Shown: positions 33,544-45,106, counted from the first letter of the stretch. The stretch is 64,000 bases of DNA from Chondrosia reniformis (GCA_947172415.1 OX359195.1:1-64000); one strand, 5' to 3'. Numbers and translations: made by a program. Notes: generated from the sequence alone by a model not told the origin.

Positions 33544-35118
33544 CTATTGTTTATTTACTTCACTTTCGAGAGATTGTTTGTTCCCTTTAAGCAGTGCACT
33601 GTTGTTGAGTAAGTCGTTTTCAAATTTTCCCCTCAGCAATAGTTCTTGTACAAATGGGTCGTTTTTGGTTTCTGATGGAATTTCATTTTTAATCCATGCA
33701 TAATTCAGTTCATGCTGGCCATAGGGTTCAACTTTAGGATTGTCAAAATGGAGTATCCACACTGCCATCCAGCCGAGCTGCATAAAGTCCATTTCTTCAC
33801 CTGTCAAGGTCCTTGCCATGGGCCTGTACAAACAGCTCTCGTATTTTGCAAAATTACGCTTCTTTGTTGCAACTTGTTCTGCATGACCAAAGTCAATCAA
33901 CACTGCAAATACTTTCTCCTCCTCTAACTTGAAACAAATGTTTGGCAATCGAATATCCATGTGTGCACAATCAAATATATGAAGCTGATCAAGTGCCTCT
34001 TTGGTACTCCTCAACAAGGGCACAAGACACTTTCGAGCTGCACTGGGAGTGAGCGGTGGTTTGACTAGAGAATATTCAAGGAATGGTGTTTCTTTATCAA
34101 AAACTGGAAGTTTCCGTTTATGCAAAATCAAACGATTTGTTGGCTCTTGACATTCTGCCTCTTGCTCCCTTATGTAACTGGTAATTCTGAGAATTCTGTC
34201 AAAATGGGCATCCTCAAGACAAAATTTGTAAACTTTCCCTTTATTAGATTGCAAGACAAAGGAGTTCCAGGTTTGAACTTGTTTCAATTTGACATCATTC
34301 TCGAGCACAAATTCATCCCTAAGTTCATTACACTCGTTACGTGTTAGTTTGATGGGATATGCACCAATATCATTGTTGTCACTACTGTCGTCAATATCAC
34401 CACCACCGAGAGAGGGTTTAAGTGGACCAATGGCATTCCTGTTGGCTTGATACGCAGCCCTGATAGCTTCTTTCACAACTTCCACAGATGGTATCCTTTC
34501 AAATGAATAGATAAAAGAGAGATCCTTAAACTTCACAGTCACCTTTGTGACAAAAAAGGGCACACTACTGTTAGGAAGTACAAACCCAACTACTTGATTT
34601 ACCTTGTCGTATTGGTATCGCAGCATACGCAGTTGTGTTACAAGACTAATGACTGCTTTATTTAATGTATATTCATACTCTTTAGCAGTTTTCCCCGAAT
34701 GGACTTCTGCAATGAGAATGACAACAGTCTCTCCTTCCGAGATCCATACATCAGGTCTATGATCAGTTTTGCAATAAAATGCGGGCAACTTATTCCAAGC
34801 TCCAACACTATCATCAGTGTGAGAAGTGCATTCAGGTGAACCAGTGCACTCTTCAATAAAACGAAATGCGTTTCTCTCGTCTGACAAAAGAGCATTTGGA
34901 ATAAGAGATTTCAGATTGTAATAGGACTCGTCTGGTGTGGTCAGTGCAGTCATGAATATGAGAGATTCAGGAAATTTCCACTCCTTTTGAATGTATTGTG
35001 GCAAAACATAATACTTTGATAGTGCTGATGCACTTACAAACTTGGGCCAATAGGCGTGATCTCTGTGGAGAAGAGAAGCAATAATATCTATAAAACATCT
35101 ACTTAATGTTAAAGGCAT
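33544..35118 (-). CDS. K4: PD-(D/E)XK-like plus kinase-like protein
   Basis: A 524-codon frame. The N-terminal block (VLPQYIQKEWKFPESLIF) resembles K2; the kinase part (short LEEEK loop, DKETPFLEY) resembles K1. Motifs kept: RPDVW, LIAEVHSG, GKVYKFC, HMDIRLPN, LIDFGHAE. TRNECNEL replaces TPEECNEL. The acceptor at 35063 would join it to 36370-36434 for 527 residues. Confidence 0.78.
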   Translation of the reverse strand: MPLTLSRCFIDIIASLLHRDHAYWPKFVSASALSKYYVLPQYIQKEWKFPESLIFMTALTTPDESYYNLKSLIPNALLSDERNAFRFIEECTGSPECTSHTDDSVGAWNKLPAFYCKTDHRPDVWISEGETVVILIAEVHSGKTAKEYEYTLNKAVISLVTQLRMLRYQYDKVNQVVGFVLPNSSVPFFVTKVTVKFKDLSFIYSFERIPSVEVVKEAIRAAYQANRNAIGPLKPSLGGGDIDDSSDNNDIGAYPIKLTRNECNELRDEFVLENDVKLKQVQTWNSFVLQSNKGKVYKFCLEDAHFDRILRITSYIREQEAECQEPTNRLILHKRKLPVFDKETPFLEYSLVKPPLTPSAARKCLVPLLRSTKEALDQLHIFDCAHMDIRLPNICFKLEEEKVFAVLIDFGHAEQVATKKRNFAKYESCLYRPMARTLTGEEMDFMQLGWMAVWILHFDNPKVEPYGQHELNYAWIKNEIPSETKNDPFVQELLLRGKFENDLLNNSALLKGNKQSLESEVNKQ

Positions 35119-36369
35119 CTAATTTGGTCAAAACAGCAACACATACTTTAAGTTATACAAGTCAATCGTAAATTGAAAACAATATAGTTTACAGGCATCA
35201 AGCTCTATATCTTAACTCCATTATATACTTAAACGTGAGCGTCGGATATACAAGTACGTACATGTAAACGTTAGCTACTTGGATCGATTTGATATGTTGA
35301 TGGGACAACAATAATTGTTCAAAAAGAACAAACCATTTGAATTGATTTGAATAATAGACTAAGCTAGATAGAACAAATGGCAAATTTTAATGAATAAAAA
35401 TTGATGAAGCGGTTATTGCACAATTAGGGTACTACTAAATTTTAACTTCCAATTTTTATTCATCTCATTTGTTATTTTTATATATTCATTTCGTCAAATG
35501 CCCTATTGCTAGCAGCAGGTACAGTATATAACTAACACAATAGAAGTAGAAAATTGTTTTAGAAATAGTTAACTCTTATTACTGAATTTGAAATTCAAAT
35601 CAAACATCTTCAGCTTCGACTGCGTGATAAGGTATGAATACTCCCGATTGTTACATTATTTATCTTATTAAACTTCCACACCATAATGCGTGGTGTGAGT
35701 TGAATTCCTTGCAGGGGGAGAAACAATCTATAGCAGGAGCAAGCGATTGTGTTACAATAGAACTAGGTTAAACAAAGAGAGGCTTTAGTTTAGCTCTTCT
35801 AAAGAAGGACATCTTTGAGTTTTCCAATGGAATTTCTCCAGGAAAATTGGTGACTTCACAGACTGAAGCGGCTATTGCGCAATAGCAGGGGCTGATTTCA
35901 TCAGACTAATATTTCTTTATAACACTGAGGATATTTAAGGCTCACTCAGATTACAACTACACAACTACAATTTAATAACCAATTGGCCAAGTAGTTCGAG
36001 TACGTTGGCGGCAGAAGAAAGACTATTTTTAACTCGAATTACTCATTTCCACGCATTCTCCTTACATCTTCTAAACTTTGTATTTTCTAAAGTTTCTTTA
36101 TGAAAATCTTTGGCGCTCATGTTCTGCAAAAAGTTGCTACAAGAGTTGAATATTTTCTCAATTCTCGTGTTGAGCGGTTAAAATGGACCTTGCGAAAATG
36201 TTACAATTGTTCATTTAACGTGTCAGGTTGCGTCGCGCCAAATAACGGTTTGTATGTTTAAATTTGTCTTCAAGGGTTCGACGGAATTTTGCTCTTCGGT
36301 TTGCCTTATTGCTGTTTCTTGCTACTCTTCCTAAGCTAACACCCAGTCACGGTTTCTTCTCAGACTAAC

Positions 36370-36434
36370 CTTCTTTTGTACTTCATGTACTCGATGTCAA
36401 AGTTCCCTCTTCCTTCTTCTACGGTCACGGCCAT
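36370..36434 (-). CDS. Candidate first exon of K4
   Basis: 65-bp exon, Thr4 version (MAVTVEEG), with donor AGAAG|GTTAGT. Same phase as the others. Confidence 0.58.
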
Positions 36435-36497
36435 AAAGATCGACTTACAACAGCTCAGGGACTGAATAATAGTGAACAACGTGGCGAGGAGTTTACT

Positions 36498-36521
36498 GTA
36501 TATAAATCGTGTTGGACCAAT
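36498..36521 (-). promoter_or_regulatory. K4 core promoter (TATA and CCAAT)
   Basis: Minus-strand ATTTATATAC at 36498-36507 and inverted CCAAT at 36517-36521. Confidence 0.58.
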
Positions 36522-36684
36522 CAGACCCGCCTTCCATATATGGGGTCGACCTAAGTAGAGGAACTGAAACTGGAAATAAGGAAACGGAAACGAGAAAAAG
36601 CCGGAAACAGATGACTACACAGAATTTCTTCTTTTTATTTTCACTTATTCTATTATTACTTAATATACAGGTACATGATACCAT

Positions 36685-36760
36685 TTTCCTACATGCTATG
36701 CCTATTCTGTAAAAGAGCCTATAGGGAACTAAACCTGAAGAGAGCTTTAGATGAACTTTG
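36685..36760. pseudogene. Scar of OSBPL-like intron 7 beyond the K4 promoter
   Basis: The segment CATTTTCCTACATGC...CTATAGGGAACTAAACC...GAGAGCTTTAGATGA matches the intron between OSBPL-like exons 7 and 8. An equivalent scar lies at about 41850-41930 beyond the K5 promoter. Confidence 0.7.
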
Positions 36761-37344
36761 GAAACAGATGACTTTTGTCTATAAAACTTATAGCAGAAGT
36801 CTAGCAGAATTGATGTTTTTATTACATAAATATAACAAATATTATCTCTAATATAAGCATGGGACTTATATTTTTACAACCTCCTCGGAAATTGGACTTT
36901 TATTGGAGACTGGGCTTGTATATATAAGACACTGGGCTTTTATTTTCAACCCTTTAATTCATTTTGGTAAATCAACTTTGTTGGGACAATGTACACTGTA
37001 AAAAATATAGAGAGCGGCATGGTTTATAAGTATATGAATAGAATAAGTATATAAGTGTGTCAGCGGGCTTATATGGGGATTGGGCTTCTATTTTCTCTGA
37101 TAACTTGTAAAGGTGGACTTCTATTGTATTGGAGACCAACATATATTACAGACAATACGGTACATTAGATTGAAAGACGCCTATATAGGCTGCATACATA
37201 CATCCTTACACAACAGAAGGTTCTAAACCCATCAATGCATAATATAAAACAATGACTTGTCTTGAGATCCATTTAGTGCAGAGTTGCAGACCAAACAATG
37301 ACATAGTGTACACAGTGCATGCACTTGTCATTATGTAAAAAGGT

Positions 37345-37985
37345 ACAGGAGATAGGTACATGGCCAATAGACTACAGGAGATAGGTACATGGCCAATAGA
37401 CTACAGGAGATAGGTACATGGCCAATAGACTACAGGAGATAGGTACATGGCCAATAGACTACTGGAGATAGGTACATGGCCAATAGACTACAGGAGATAG
37501 GTACATGGCCAATAGACTATACAGGAGATAGGTACATGGCCAATAGACTACAGGAGATAGGTACATGGCCAATAGACTACAGGAGATAGGCACATGGCCA
37601 ATAGACTACTGGAGATAGGTACATGGCCAATAGACTACAGGAGATAGGTACATGGCCAATAGACTACTGGAGATAGGTACATGGCCAATAGACTACAGGA
37701 GATAGGTACATGGCCAATAGACTACAGGAGATAGGCACATGGCCAATAGACTATACAGGAGATAGGTACATGGCCAATAGACTATACAGGAGATAGGTAC
37801 ATGGCCAATAGACTACAGGAGATAGGTACATGGCCAATAGACTACAGGAGATAGGTACATGGCCAATAGACTATACAGGAGATAGGTACATGGCCAATAG
37901 ACTACAGGAGATAGGTACATGGCCAATAGACTACAGGAGATAGGTACATGGCCAATAGACTACAGGAGATAGGTACATGGCCAAT
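37345..37985. repeat. 29-bp minisatellite containing CCAAT, large array
   Basis: About 22 copies of the unit with GGTACATGGCCAATAGACTA; some units carry CTGG, TATACAGG or GGCACATGG variants. It lies about 0.8 kb upstream of the K4 promoter, so it could be a variable upstream element for that gene. Confidence 0.92.
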
Positions 37986-38336
37986 GGAGATATCAATTAA
38001 GTTGACATATACACAGTACCTAGATGGTATATATTATTATTATTATTATTATTACATAAATCAAGTATACTTGCAACATATATAAGGCATGCATGTTTAA
38101 TAATTTAAAAATGTGTCTTATAATATCTTTAATAATTTATAACAAATATATACAGTTACATAGAGTTTAATATAATAATTTGAAAAAAGTTTGTCCCAAA
38201 TTAAAAGACGATGCTTAGAATGCAATCAAAATGGTGTGGGATAGTTAAAACAACTATAAAGGTTAACCTGAATTTGACTTTGAAGAAAAACTAATATATA
38301 TGTATTTTATGATTTGCTTTGACTTCTGAAGAATCT

Positions 38337-38480
38337 GAGTTTGGCTGCTTCACTGTCTGGAGGTATTCAAATGGAAGCTGCTTCACTGTCTGGAGGTACT
38401 CGAATGGAAGCTGCTTCACTGTCTGGAGGTACTCGAATGGAAGCTGCTTCAGTTGCATACAGAACCTCCGAAACAGCCTT
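38337..38480 (-). repeat. 33-bp vinculin-exon-derived minisatellite, third site
   Basis: About three to four EAASIRVPPDS units followed by authentic vinculin-tail codons (TEAVSEVLYAT side) up to about 38485. Same flank as the 22159 array. Confidence 0.88.
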
Positions 38481-38872
38481 CATTAAATTGGAGGTGATAT
38501 GTGACTGTTTATTCTTCTTTTCTACAGTCCAACATTTTATAGCATTAATAAAAACTGAGAAGTGAACATTTCACAAGAAACAGTACATTTCACAAGACAT
38601 CACAAACAAATAAAATAATTCTTTCTATTTTATCGCCTTTGAACAACACTGCTACAAACTGGCAGAGTGGGAATTAAGTGGTCTAGTTATGGGAGTTATG
38701 AGAGGTTTACTGTTTGTATGTGTGCTAGTAGTACATTGTTGTCTCTCCAATAGTAGTACTTGTAAACATTTGTTAATTCCACAATTATAATTAACAATAC
38801 ATGAAATTATTACAGCAAGTTAACAACACATGTTTGAAAATCCATCAAGTTCATCAAGTTCAGACAGACTGA

Positions 38873-40444
38873 CTATTGTTTATTTACTTCACTTTCGAGA
38901 GATTGTTTGTTCCCTTTAAACAGTGCACTGGTGTTGAGTAAGTCGTTTTCAAATTTTCCCCTCAGCAATAGTTCTTGTACAAATGGGTCGTTTCTGGTTT
39001 CTGATGGAATTTCATTTTTAACCCATGCGACTTTCAGTTCGTGCTGGCCATAGGGTTCAACCTTAGGATTGTCAAAATGGAGTATCCACACTGCCATCCA
39101 GCCGAGCTGCATAAAGTCCATTTCTTCACCTGTCAAGGTACCTTCCATGGGCCTGTACAAACAGCTCTCGTATTTTACAAAATTACGCTTCTTTGTTGCA
39201 TATTGTTCTGCATGACCAAAGTCAATCAACACTGCAACTACTTTCTCCTCCTCCTCAGACCCCACTAACTTGAAACAAATGTTTGGCAACCGAATATCCA
39301 TGTGTGCACAATCAAATATATGAAGCTGATCAAGTGCCTCTTTGGTACTCCTCAACAAGGGCACAAGACACTTTCGAGCTGCACTGGGAGCGAGTGGTGG
39401 TTTGACTAGAGAATATTCAAGGAATCTTGATCTTTTATCAAAAACTGGAAGTTTCCGTTCATGCAAAATCAAACGATTTGTTGGCTCTTGACGTTTTGCC
39501 TCTTGCTCCCTTATGTAACTGGTAATCACAGAAATATTCAAATATTGGGCATGATCAAGACAAAATTTGTAAACTTTCCCTTTAGAAGATTGCAAGACAA
39601 AGGAGTTCCAGGTTTGAACTTGTTTCAATTCGACATCATTCTCGAGCACAAATTCCTTCCTAATATCATCACACTCTTTAGGTGTTAGTTTGATGGGATA
39701 TGCACCAATATCATTGTTGTCACTACTGTCGTCAATATCACCACCACCGAGAGAGGGTTTAAGTGGACCAATGACATTCCTGTTTGCTTGATACGCAGCC
39801 CTGATAGCTTCTTCCACAACTTCCACAGATGGTATCCTTTCAAATGAATAGATAAAGGAGAGATCCTTAAACTTCACAGTCACCTTTGTGACAAAAAAGG
39901 GCACATCACTGTTAGGAAGTACGAACCCAACTACTTGATTTACCTTGTCGTATTGGTATCGCAGCATACGCAGTTGTGTTACAAGACCTATGACTGCTTT
40001 ATTTAATGTATATTCATACTCTTCTGAAGTTTTCCCCGAATGGACTTCTGCAATGAGAATGACAACAGTCTCTCCTTCCGAGATCCATACATCAGGTCTA
40101 TGATCAGTTTTGCAATAAAATGCGGGCAACTTATTCCAAGCTCCAACACCATCATCAGTGTGAGAAGTGCATTCAGGTGAACCAGTGCACTCTTCAATGA
40201 AACTAGATGCGTTTCTATCGTCTGACAAAGTAACATCAGCATTTGGAATAAGAGATATCATATTGTAATACGACTCGTCCGGTGTGGTCAATGCGGTTTC
40301 AAATATGGAAGAGTTATGGTTCCACTCCTGTTGAATGTATTGTGGTAAATCATTTGATAGTGCAAATTTTGGCCAATAGGCGTGATCCCTGTGGAGAAGA
40401 GAAGCAATAATATCTATGAAACATCTACTTAATGTTAAAGGCAT
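38873..40444 (-). CDS. K5: PD-(D/E)XK-like plus kinase-like protein
   Basis: A 523-codon frame. It shares with K6 an N-terminal deletion (KFALSNDLPQYIQQ), so these two are sisters in that region. The central HAQYLNISVITSYI block matches K3. Motifs kept: RPDVW, LIAEVHSG, GKVYKFC, HMDIRLPN, LIDFGHAE. The acceptor at 40389 would join it to 41541-41605 for 526 residues. Confidence 0.78.
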   Translation of the reverse strand: MPLTLSRCFIDIIASLLHRDHAYWPKFALSNDLPQYIQQEWNHNSSIFETALTTPDESYYNMISLIPNADVTLSDDRNASSFIEECTGSPECTSHTDDGVGAWNKLPAFYCKTDHRPDVWISEGETVVILIAEVHSGKTSEEYEYTLNKAVIGLVTQLRMLRYQYDKVNQVVGFVLPNSDVPFFVTKVTVKFKDLSFIYSFERIPSVEVVEEAIRAAYQANRNVIGPLKPSLGGGDIDDSSDNNDIGAYPIKLTPKECDDIRKEFVLENDVELKQVQTWNSFVLQSSKGKVYKFCLDHAQYLNISVITSYIREQEAKRQEPTNRLILHERKLPVFDKRSRFLEYSLVKPPLAPSAARKCLVPLLRSTKEALDQLHIFDCAHMDIRLPNICFKLVGSEEEEKVVAVLIDFGHAEQYATKKRNFVKYESCLYRPMEGTLTGEEMDFMQLGWMAVWILHFDNPKVEPYGQHELKVAWVKNEIPSETRNDPFVQELLLRGKFENDLLNTSALFKGNKQSLESEVNKQ

Positions 40445-40549
40445 CTAATTTGGTCGAAACAGCAACACATACTTTAAGTTATACAAGTCAATTGTAAAAT
40501 GAAAACAATATAGTTTACAGGCATCAAGCTCTATATCTTAACTCCATTA

Positions 40550-40935
40550 TAAGTACAGTCTATATATTTGTTAGAGTACGGTAATATTCCAGTTAGTCTG
40601 GCGAGCCAGCCCTTATTCCCTAAGAGGAAATTAATTCCTCACGTGTTCTTGCACAATCGTGATATATAAATATATCCGTCACGGTCAAATTGTGACACCT
40701 ACAGTTTACAAGACTCTTGGCACGCTGGCATCTCTTCTATCGTCATGTTCTATCGTGTTCAATTAAGCATCTACTACCTATGTATTAAGAAAAATCGACT
40801 ATCTCTGTCCAAGGCCTTCTTACGTGTGCTGAAGTCGCACCATGTTCTTAGTTCTGAAGTTCTTGGGTTCTTCTCATGTTGTCTGTACTCGATCGTAGAC
40901 ACCTCTGGGTGGTAACTCGATTCGCTTTTGTTAGA
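40550..40935. repeat. Insert of about 390 bp specific to the K5 and K6 units
   Basis: Begins near TAAGTACAGTCTATATA and contains CTGGCGAGCCAGCCC and TTAATTCCTCACG. The same insert recurs at about 44070-44455 but not in units 1-4. It contains no gene I can support and may be a small mobile element or captured DNA. Confidence 0.65.
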
Positions 40936-41540
40936 TTATCAATTAAACTTCCACACCGTGGTGTTAGTGGAATTCCTTGCAGGGGGAGAAACATCTTAGT
41001 TTTCCAATGGAATTTCTCTAGGAAAACTGAAGCGGTTATTGCGCAATAGCAGGGGTTGATTTCGTCAAACTAATATTTCTTTATAACACTGAGGATATTT
41101 AAGGCTCACTCAGATTACAACTACACAACTACAATTTAATAACCAATTGGCCAAGTAGTTCGAGTACGTTGGCGGCAGAAGAAAGACTATTTTTAACTCG
41201 AATTACTCATTTCCACGCATTCTCCTTACATCTTCTAAACTTTGTATTTTCCAACTTGCTCTAAAGTTTCTTTATAATCTTTGGCGCTCATGTTCTGCAA
41301 AACGTTGCTACAAGAGTTGAATATTTTCTCAATTCTCGTGTTGAGCGGTTAAAATGGACCTTGCGAAAATGTTACAATTGTTCATTTAACGTGTCAGGTT
41401 GCGTCGCGCTAAATAACGGTTTGTATGTTTAAATTTGTCTTCAAGGGTTTGACGGAATTTTGCTCTTCGGTTTGCCTTATTGCTGTTTCTTGCTACTCTT
41501 CCTAAGCTAACACCCAGTCACGGTTTCTTCTCAGACTAAC

Positions 41541-41605
41541 CTTCTTTTGTACTTCATGTACTCGATGTCAAAGTTCCCTCTTCCTTCTTCTACGGGTACG
41601 GCCAT
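41541..41605 (-). CDS. Candidate first exon of K5
   Basis: 65-bp exon, MAVPVEEG version, donor AGAAG|GTTAGT. Confidence 0.58.
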
Positions 41606-41669
41606 AAAGATCGACTGACAACAGCTCAGGGACTGAATAATAGTGAAACAACGTGGCGAGGTGTTTACT

Positions 41670-41693
41670 GTATATAAATTGTGTTGGACCAAT
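41670..41693 (-). promoter_or_regulatory. K5 core promoter (TATA and CCAAT)
   Basis: Minus-strand ATTTATATAC at 41670-41679 and inverted CCAAT at 41689-41693. Confidence 0.58.
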
Positions 41694-42295
41694 CAGACTC
41701 GCCTTCCATATATGGGGTTGACCTAAGTAGAGGAACTGAAACTGGCAATAAGGAAACGAAAACGAGAAAAAGCCGGAAACAGATGACTACACAGAATTTC
41801 TTCTTTATATTTTCACTTATTCTATTATTACTTAATATACAGGTACATGATACCATTTTCCTACATGTTATGCCTATTCTGTAAAAGAGCCTATAGGGAA
41901 CTAAACCTGAAGAGAGCTTTGGATGAGCTTTGGAAACAGATGACTTTTGTCTATAAAACTTATAGCAGAAGTCTAGATGTTTTTATTACATAAATATAAC
42001 AAATATTATCTCTAATATAAGCATGGGACTTGTATTTTTACAACCTCCTCGGAAATTGGACTTTTATTGGAGACTGGGCTTGTATATATAAGACACTGGG
42101 CTTTTATTTTCAACCATTTAATTCATTTTGGTAAATCACCTTTGTTAGGACAATGTACAGTGTAAACTATGTATAGAGAGCGGCATGGTTTATAAGTATA
42201 TGAATACAATAAGTACTTTAGTATATAAGTGCTTTTGATAACTTCTATTGTATTGGAGACCAACATATATTACAGACAATACATTACATTAGCAA

Positions 42296-42326
42296 ACAAA
42301 GGCATCCAGAGGGCTTGGTCAAACCA
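42296..42326. pseudogene. Scar of OSBPL-like exon 5 beside K6
   Basis: Same fragment and junction as at 33447-33478, so the K4 and K6 3' flanks descend from one deletion event. Confidence 0.75.
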
Positions 42327-42392
42327 AGTACAGTACAGCAAGTTAACACATGTTTGAAAATCCATCAAGTTCATCAAGTTCAGAGAGACTGA

Positions 42393-43964
42393 CTATTGTT
42401 TATTTACTTCACTTTCGAGAGATTGTTTGTTCCCTTTAAACAGTGCACTGTTGTTGAGTAAGTCGTTTTCAAATTTTCCCCTCAGCAATAGTTCTTGTAC
42501 AAATGGGTCGTTTCTGGTTTCTGATGGAATTTCTTCTTTAATCCATGCATAATTCAGTTCGTGTTGGCCATAGGGTTCAACCTTAGGATTGTCAAAATGG
42601 AGTATCCACACTGCCATCCAGCCGAGCTGCATAAAGTCCAATTCTTCACCTGTCAAGGTACTTGCCATGGGCCTGTACAAACAGCTCTCGTATTTTGCAA
42701 AATTACGCTTCTTTGTTGCATCTTCTTCTGCATGACCAAAGTCAATCAACACTGCAACTACTTTCTCCTCCTCCTCAGACCCCACTAACTTGAAACAAAT
42801 GTTTGGCAACCGAATATCCATGTGTGCACAATCAAATATATGAAGCTGATCAAGTGCCTCTTTGGTACTCCTCAACAAGGGCACAAGACACTTTCGAGCA
42901 GCACTGGGAGCGAGTGGCGGTTTGACTAGAGAATATTCAAGGAATCTTGATATTTTATCAAACACTGGAAGTTTCCGTTCATGCAAAATCAAACGATTTG
43001 GTAGCTCTCGACGTTCTGCCTCTTGCTCCCTTATGTATCTGGTAATTCTGAGACTTCTGTCATAATGGGCTTCCTCAAGACAAAATTTGTAAACTTTCCC
43101 TTTATTAGATTGCAAGACAAAGGAGTTCCAGGTTTGGACTTGTTTCAATTCGACATCATTCTCGAGCACAAATTCCTTCCTAATATCATCACACTCTTTA
43201 GGTGTTAGTTTGATGGGATATGCACCAATATCATTGTTGTCACTACTGTCGTCAATATCACCACCACCGAGAGAGGGTTTAAGTGGACCAATGACATTCC
43301 TGTTGGCTTGATACGCAGCCCTGATAGCTTCTTTCACAACTTCCACAGATGGTATCCTTTCAAATGAATAGATAAAGGAGAGATCCTTAAACTTCACAGT
43401 CACCTTTGTGACAAAAAAGGGCACATCACTGTTAGGAAGTACGAACCCAACTACTTGATTTACCTTGTCGTATTGGTATCGCAGCATACGCAGTTGTGTT
43501 ACAAGACTAATGACTGCTTTATTTAATGTATATTCATACTCTTCAGTAGTTTTCCCCAAATGGACTTCTGCAATGAGAATGACAACAGTCTCTCCTTCCG
43601 AGATCCATACATCAGGTCTATGATCAGTTTTGCAATAAAATGCGGGTAAATTATTCCAAGCTCCAACACCATCATCAGTGTGAGAAGTGCATTCAGGTGA
43701 ACCAGTGCACTCTTTAATGAAACGAGATGCGTTTCTATCGTCTGACAAAGTAACATCAGCATTTGGAATAAGAGATATCATATTGTAATACGACTCGTCT
43801 GGTGTGGTCAATGCGGTTTCAAATATGGAAGAGTTATGGTTCCACTCCTGTTGAATGTATTGTGGTAAATCATTTGATAGTGCAAATTTTGGCCAATAGG
43901 CGTGATCCCTGTGGAGAAGAGAAGCAATAATATCTATGAAACATCTACTTAATGTTAAAGGCAT
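42393..43964 (-). CDS. K6: PD-(D/E)XK-like plus kinase-like protein
   Basis: A 523-codon frame. The N-terminus is like K5, but the centre (HYDRSLRITRYIREQ) is a third version of this variable block. Motifs kept: RPDVW, LIAEVHLG, GKVYKFC, HMDIRLPN, LIDFGHAE. The start-to-start offset from K5 is 3,520 bp. The acceptor at 43909 would join it to 45042-45106 for 526 residues. Confidence 0.78.
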   Translation of the reverse strand: MPLTLSRCFIDIIASLLHRDHAYWPKFALSNDLPQYIQQEWNHNSSIFETALTTPDESYYNMISLIPNADVTLSDDRNASRFIKECTGSPECTSHTDDGVGAWNNLPAFYCKTDHRPDVWISEGETVVILIAEVHLGKTTEEYEYTLNKAVISLVTQLRMLRYQYDKVNQVVGFVLPNSDVPFFVTKVTVKFKDLSFIYSFERIPSVEVVKEAIRAAYQANRNVIGPLKPSLGGGDIDDSSDNNDIGAYPIKLTPKECDDIRKEFVLENDVELKQVQTWNSFVLQSNKGKVYKFCLEEAHYDRSLRITRYIREQEAERRELPNRLILHERKLPVFDKISRFLEYSLVKPPLAPSAARKCLVPLLRSTKEALDQLHIFDCAHMDIRLPNICFKLVGSEEEEKVVAVLIDFGHAEEDATKKRNFAKYESCLYRPMASTLTGEELDFMQLGWMAVWILHFDNPKVEPYGQHELNYAWIKEEIPSETRNDPFVQELLLRGKFENDLLNNSALFKGNKQSLESEVNKQ

Positions 43965-45041
43965 CTAATTTGGTCGAAACAGCAACACATACTTTAAGTT
44001 ATACAAGTCAATTGTAAAATGAAAACAATATAGTTTACAGGCATCAAGCTCTATATCTTAACTCCATTATAAGTACAGTCTATATATTTGTTAGAGTACG
44101 GTAATATTCCAGTTAGTCTGGCGAGCCAGCCCTTATTCCCTAAGAGGAAATTAATTCCTCACGCGTTCTTGCACAATCGTGATATATAAATATATCCGTC
44201 ACGGTCAAATTGTGACACCTACAGTTTACAAGACTCTTGGCACGCTGGCATCTCTTCTATCGTCATGTTCTATCATGTTCAATTAAGCATCTACTACCTA
44301 TGTATTAAGAAAAATCGATTATCTCTGTCCAAGGCCTTCTTAAGTGTGCTGAAGTCGAAGCCACCATATTCTTGGGTTCTTCTCATGTTGTCTGTACTCG
44401 ATCGTAGACACCTCTGGGTGGTAACTCGATTCGCTTTTGTTAGATTATCAATTAAACTTCCACACCGTGGTGTTAGTGGAATTCCTTGCAGGGGGAGAAA
44501 CATCTTAGTTTTCCAATGGAATTTCTCTAGGAAAACTGAAGCGGTTATTGCGCAATAGCAGGGTTGATTTCGTCAGACTAATATTTCTTTATAACACTGA
44601 GGATATTTAAGGCTCACTCAGATTACAACTACACAACTACAATTTAATAACCAATTGGCCAAGTAGTTCGAGTACGTTGGCGGCAGAAGAAAGACTATTT
44701 TTAACTCGAATTACTCATTTCCACGCATTCTCCTTACATCTTCTAAACTTTGTATTTTCTAAAGTTTCTTTATGAAAATCTTTGGCGCTCATGTTCTGCA
44801 AAACGTTGCTACAAGAGTTGAATATTTTCTCAATTCTCGTGTTGAGCGGTTAAAATGGACCTTGCGAAAATGTTACAATTGTTCATTTAACGTGTCAGGT
44901 TGCGTCGCGCTAAATAACGGTTTGTATGCTTAAATTTGTCTTCAAGGGTTCGACGGAATTTTGCTCTTCGGTTTGCCTTATTGCTGTTTCTTGCTACTCT
45001 TCCTAAGCTAACACCCAGTCACGGTTTCTTCTCAGACTAAC

Positions 45042-45106
45042 CTTCTTTTGTACTTCATGTACTCGATGTCAAAGTTCCCTCTTCCTTCTTCTACGGGTAC
45101 GGCCAT
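45042..45106 (-). CDS. Candidate first exon of K6
   Basis: 65-bp exon, MAVPVEEG version, donor AGAAG|GTTAGT. Last of the six. Confidence 0.58.

Noticed and set aside
18267..43208. Recurrent plus-strand frames of 60-120 codons opposite the kinase genes
   Set aside because: Antisense shadows of K1-K6; they repeat because the genes do and change length with single substitutions.
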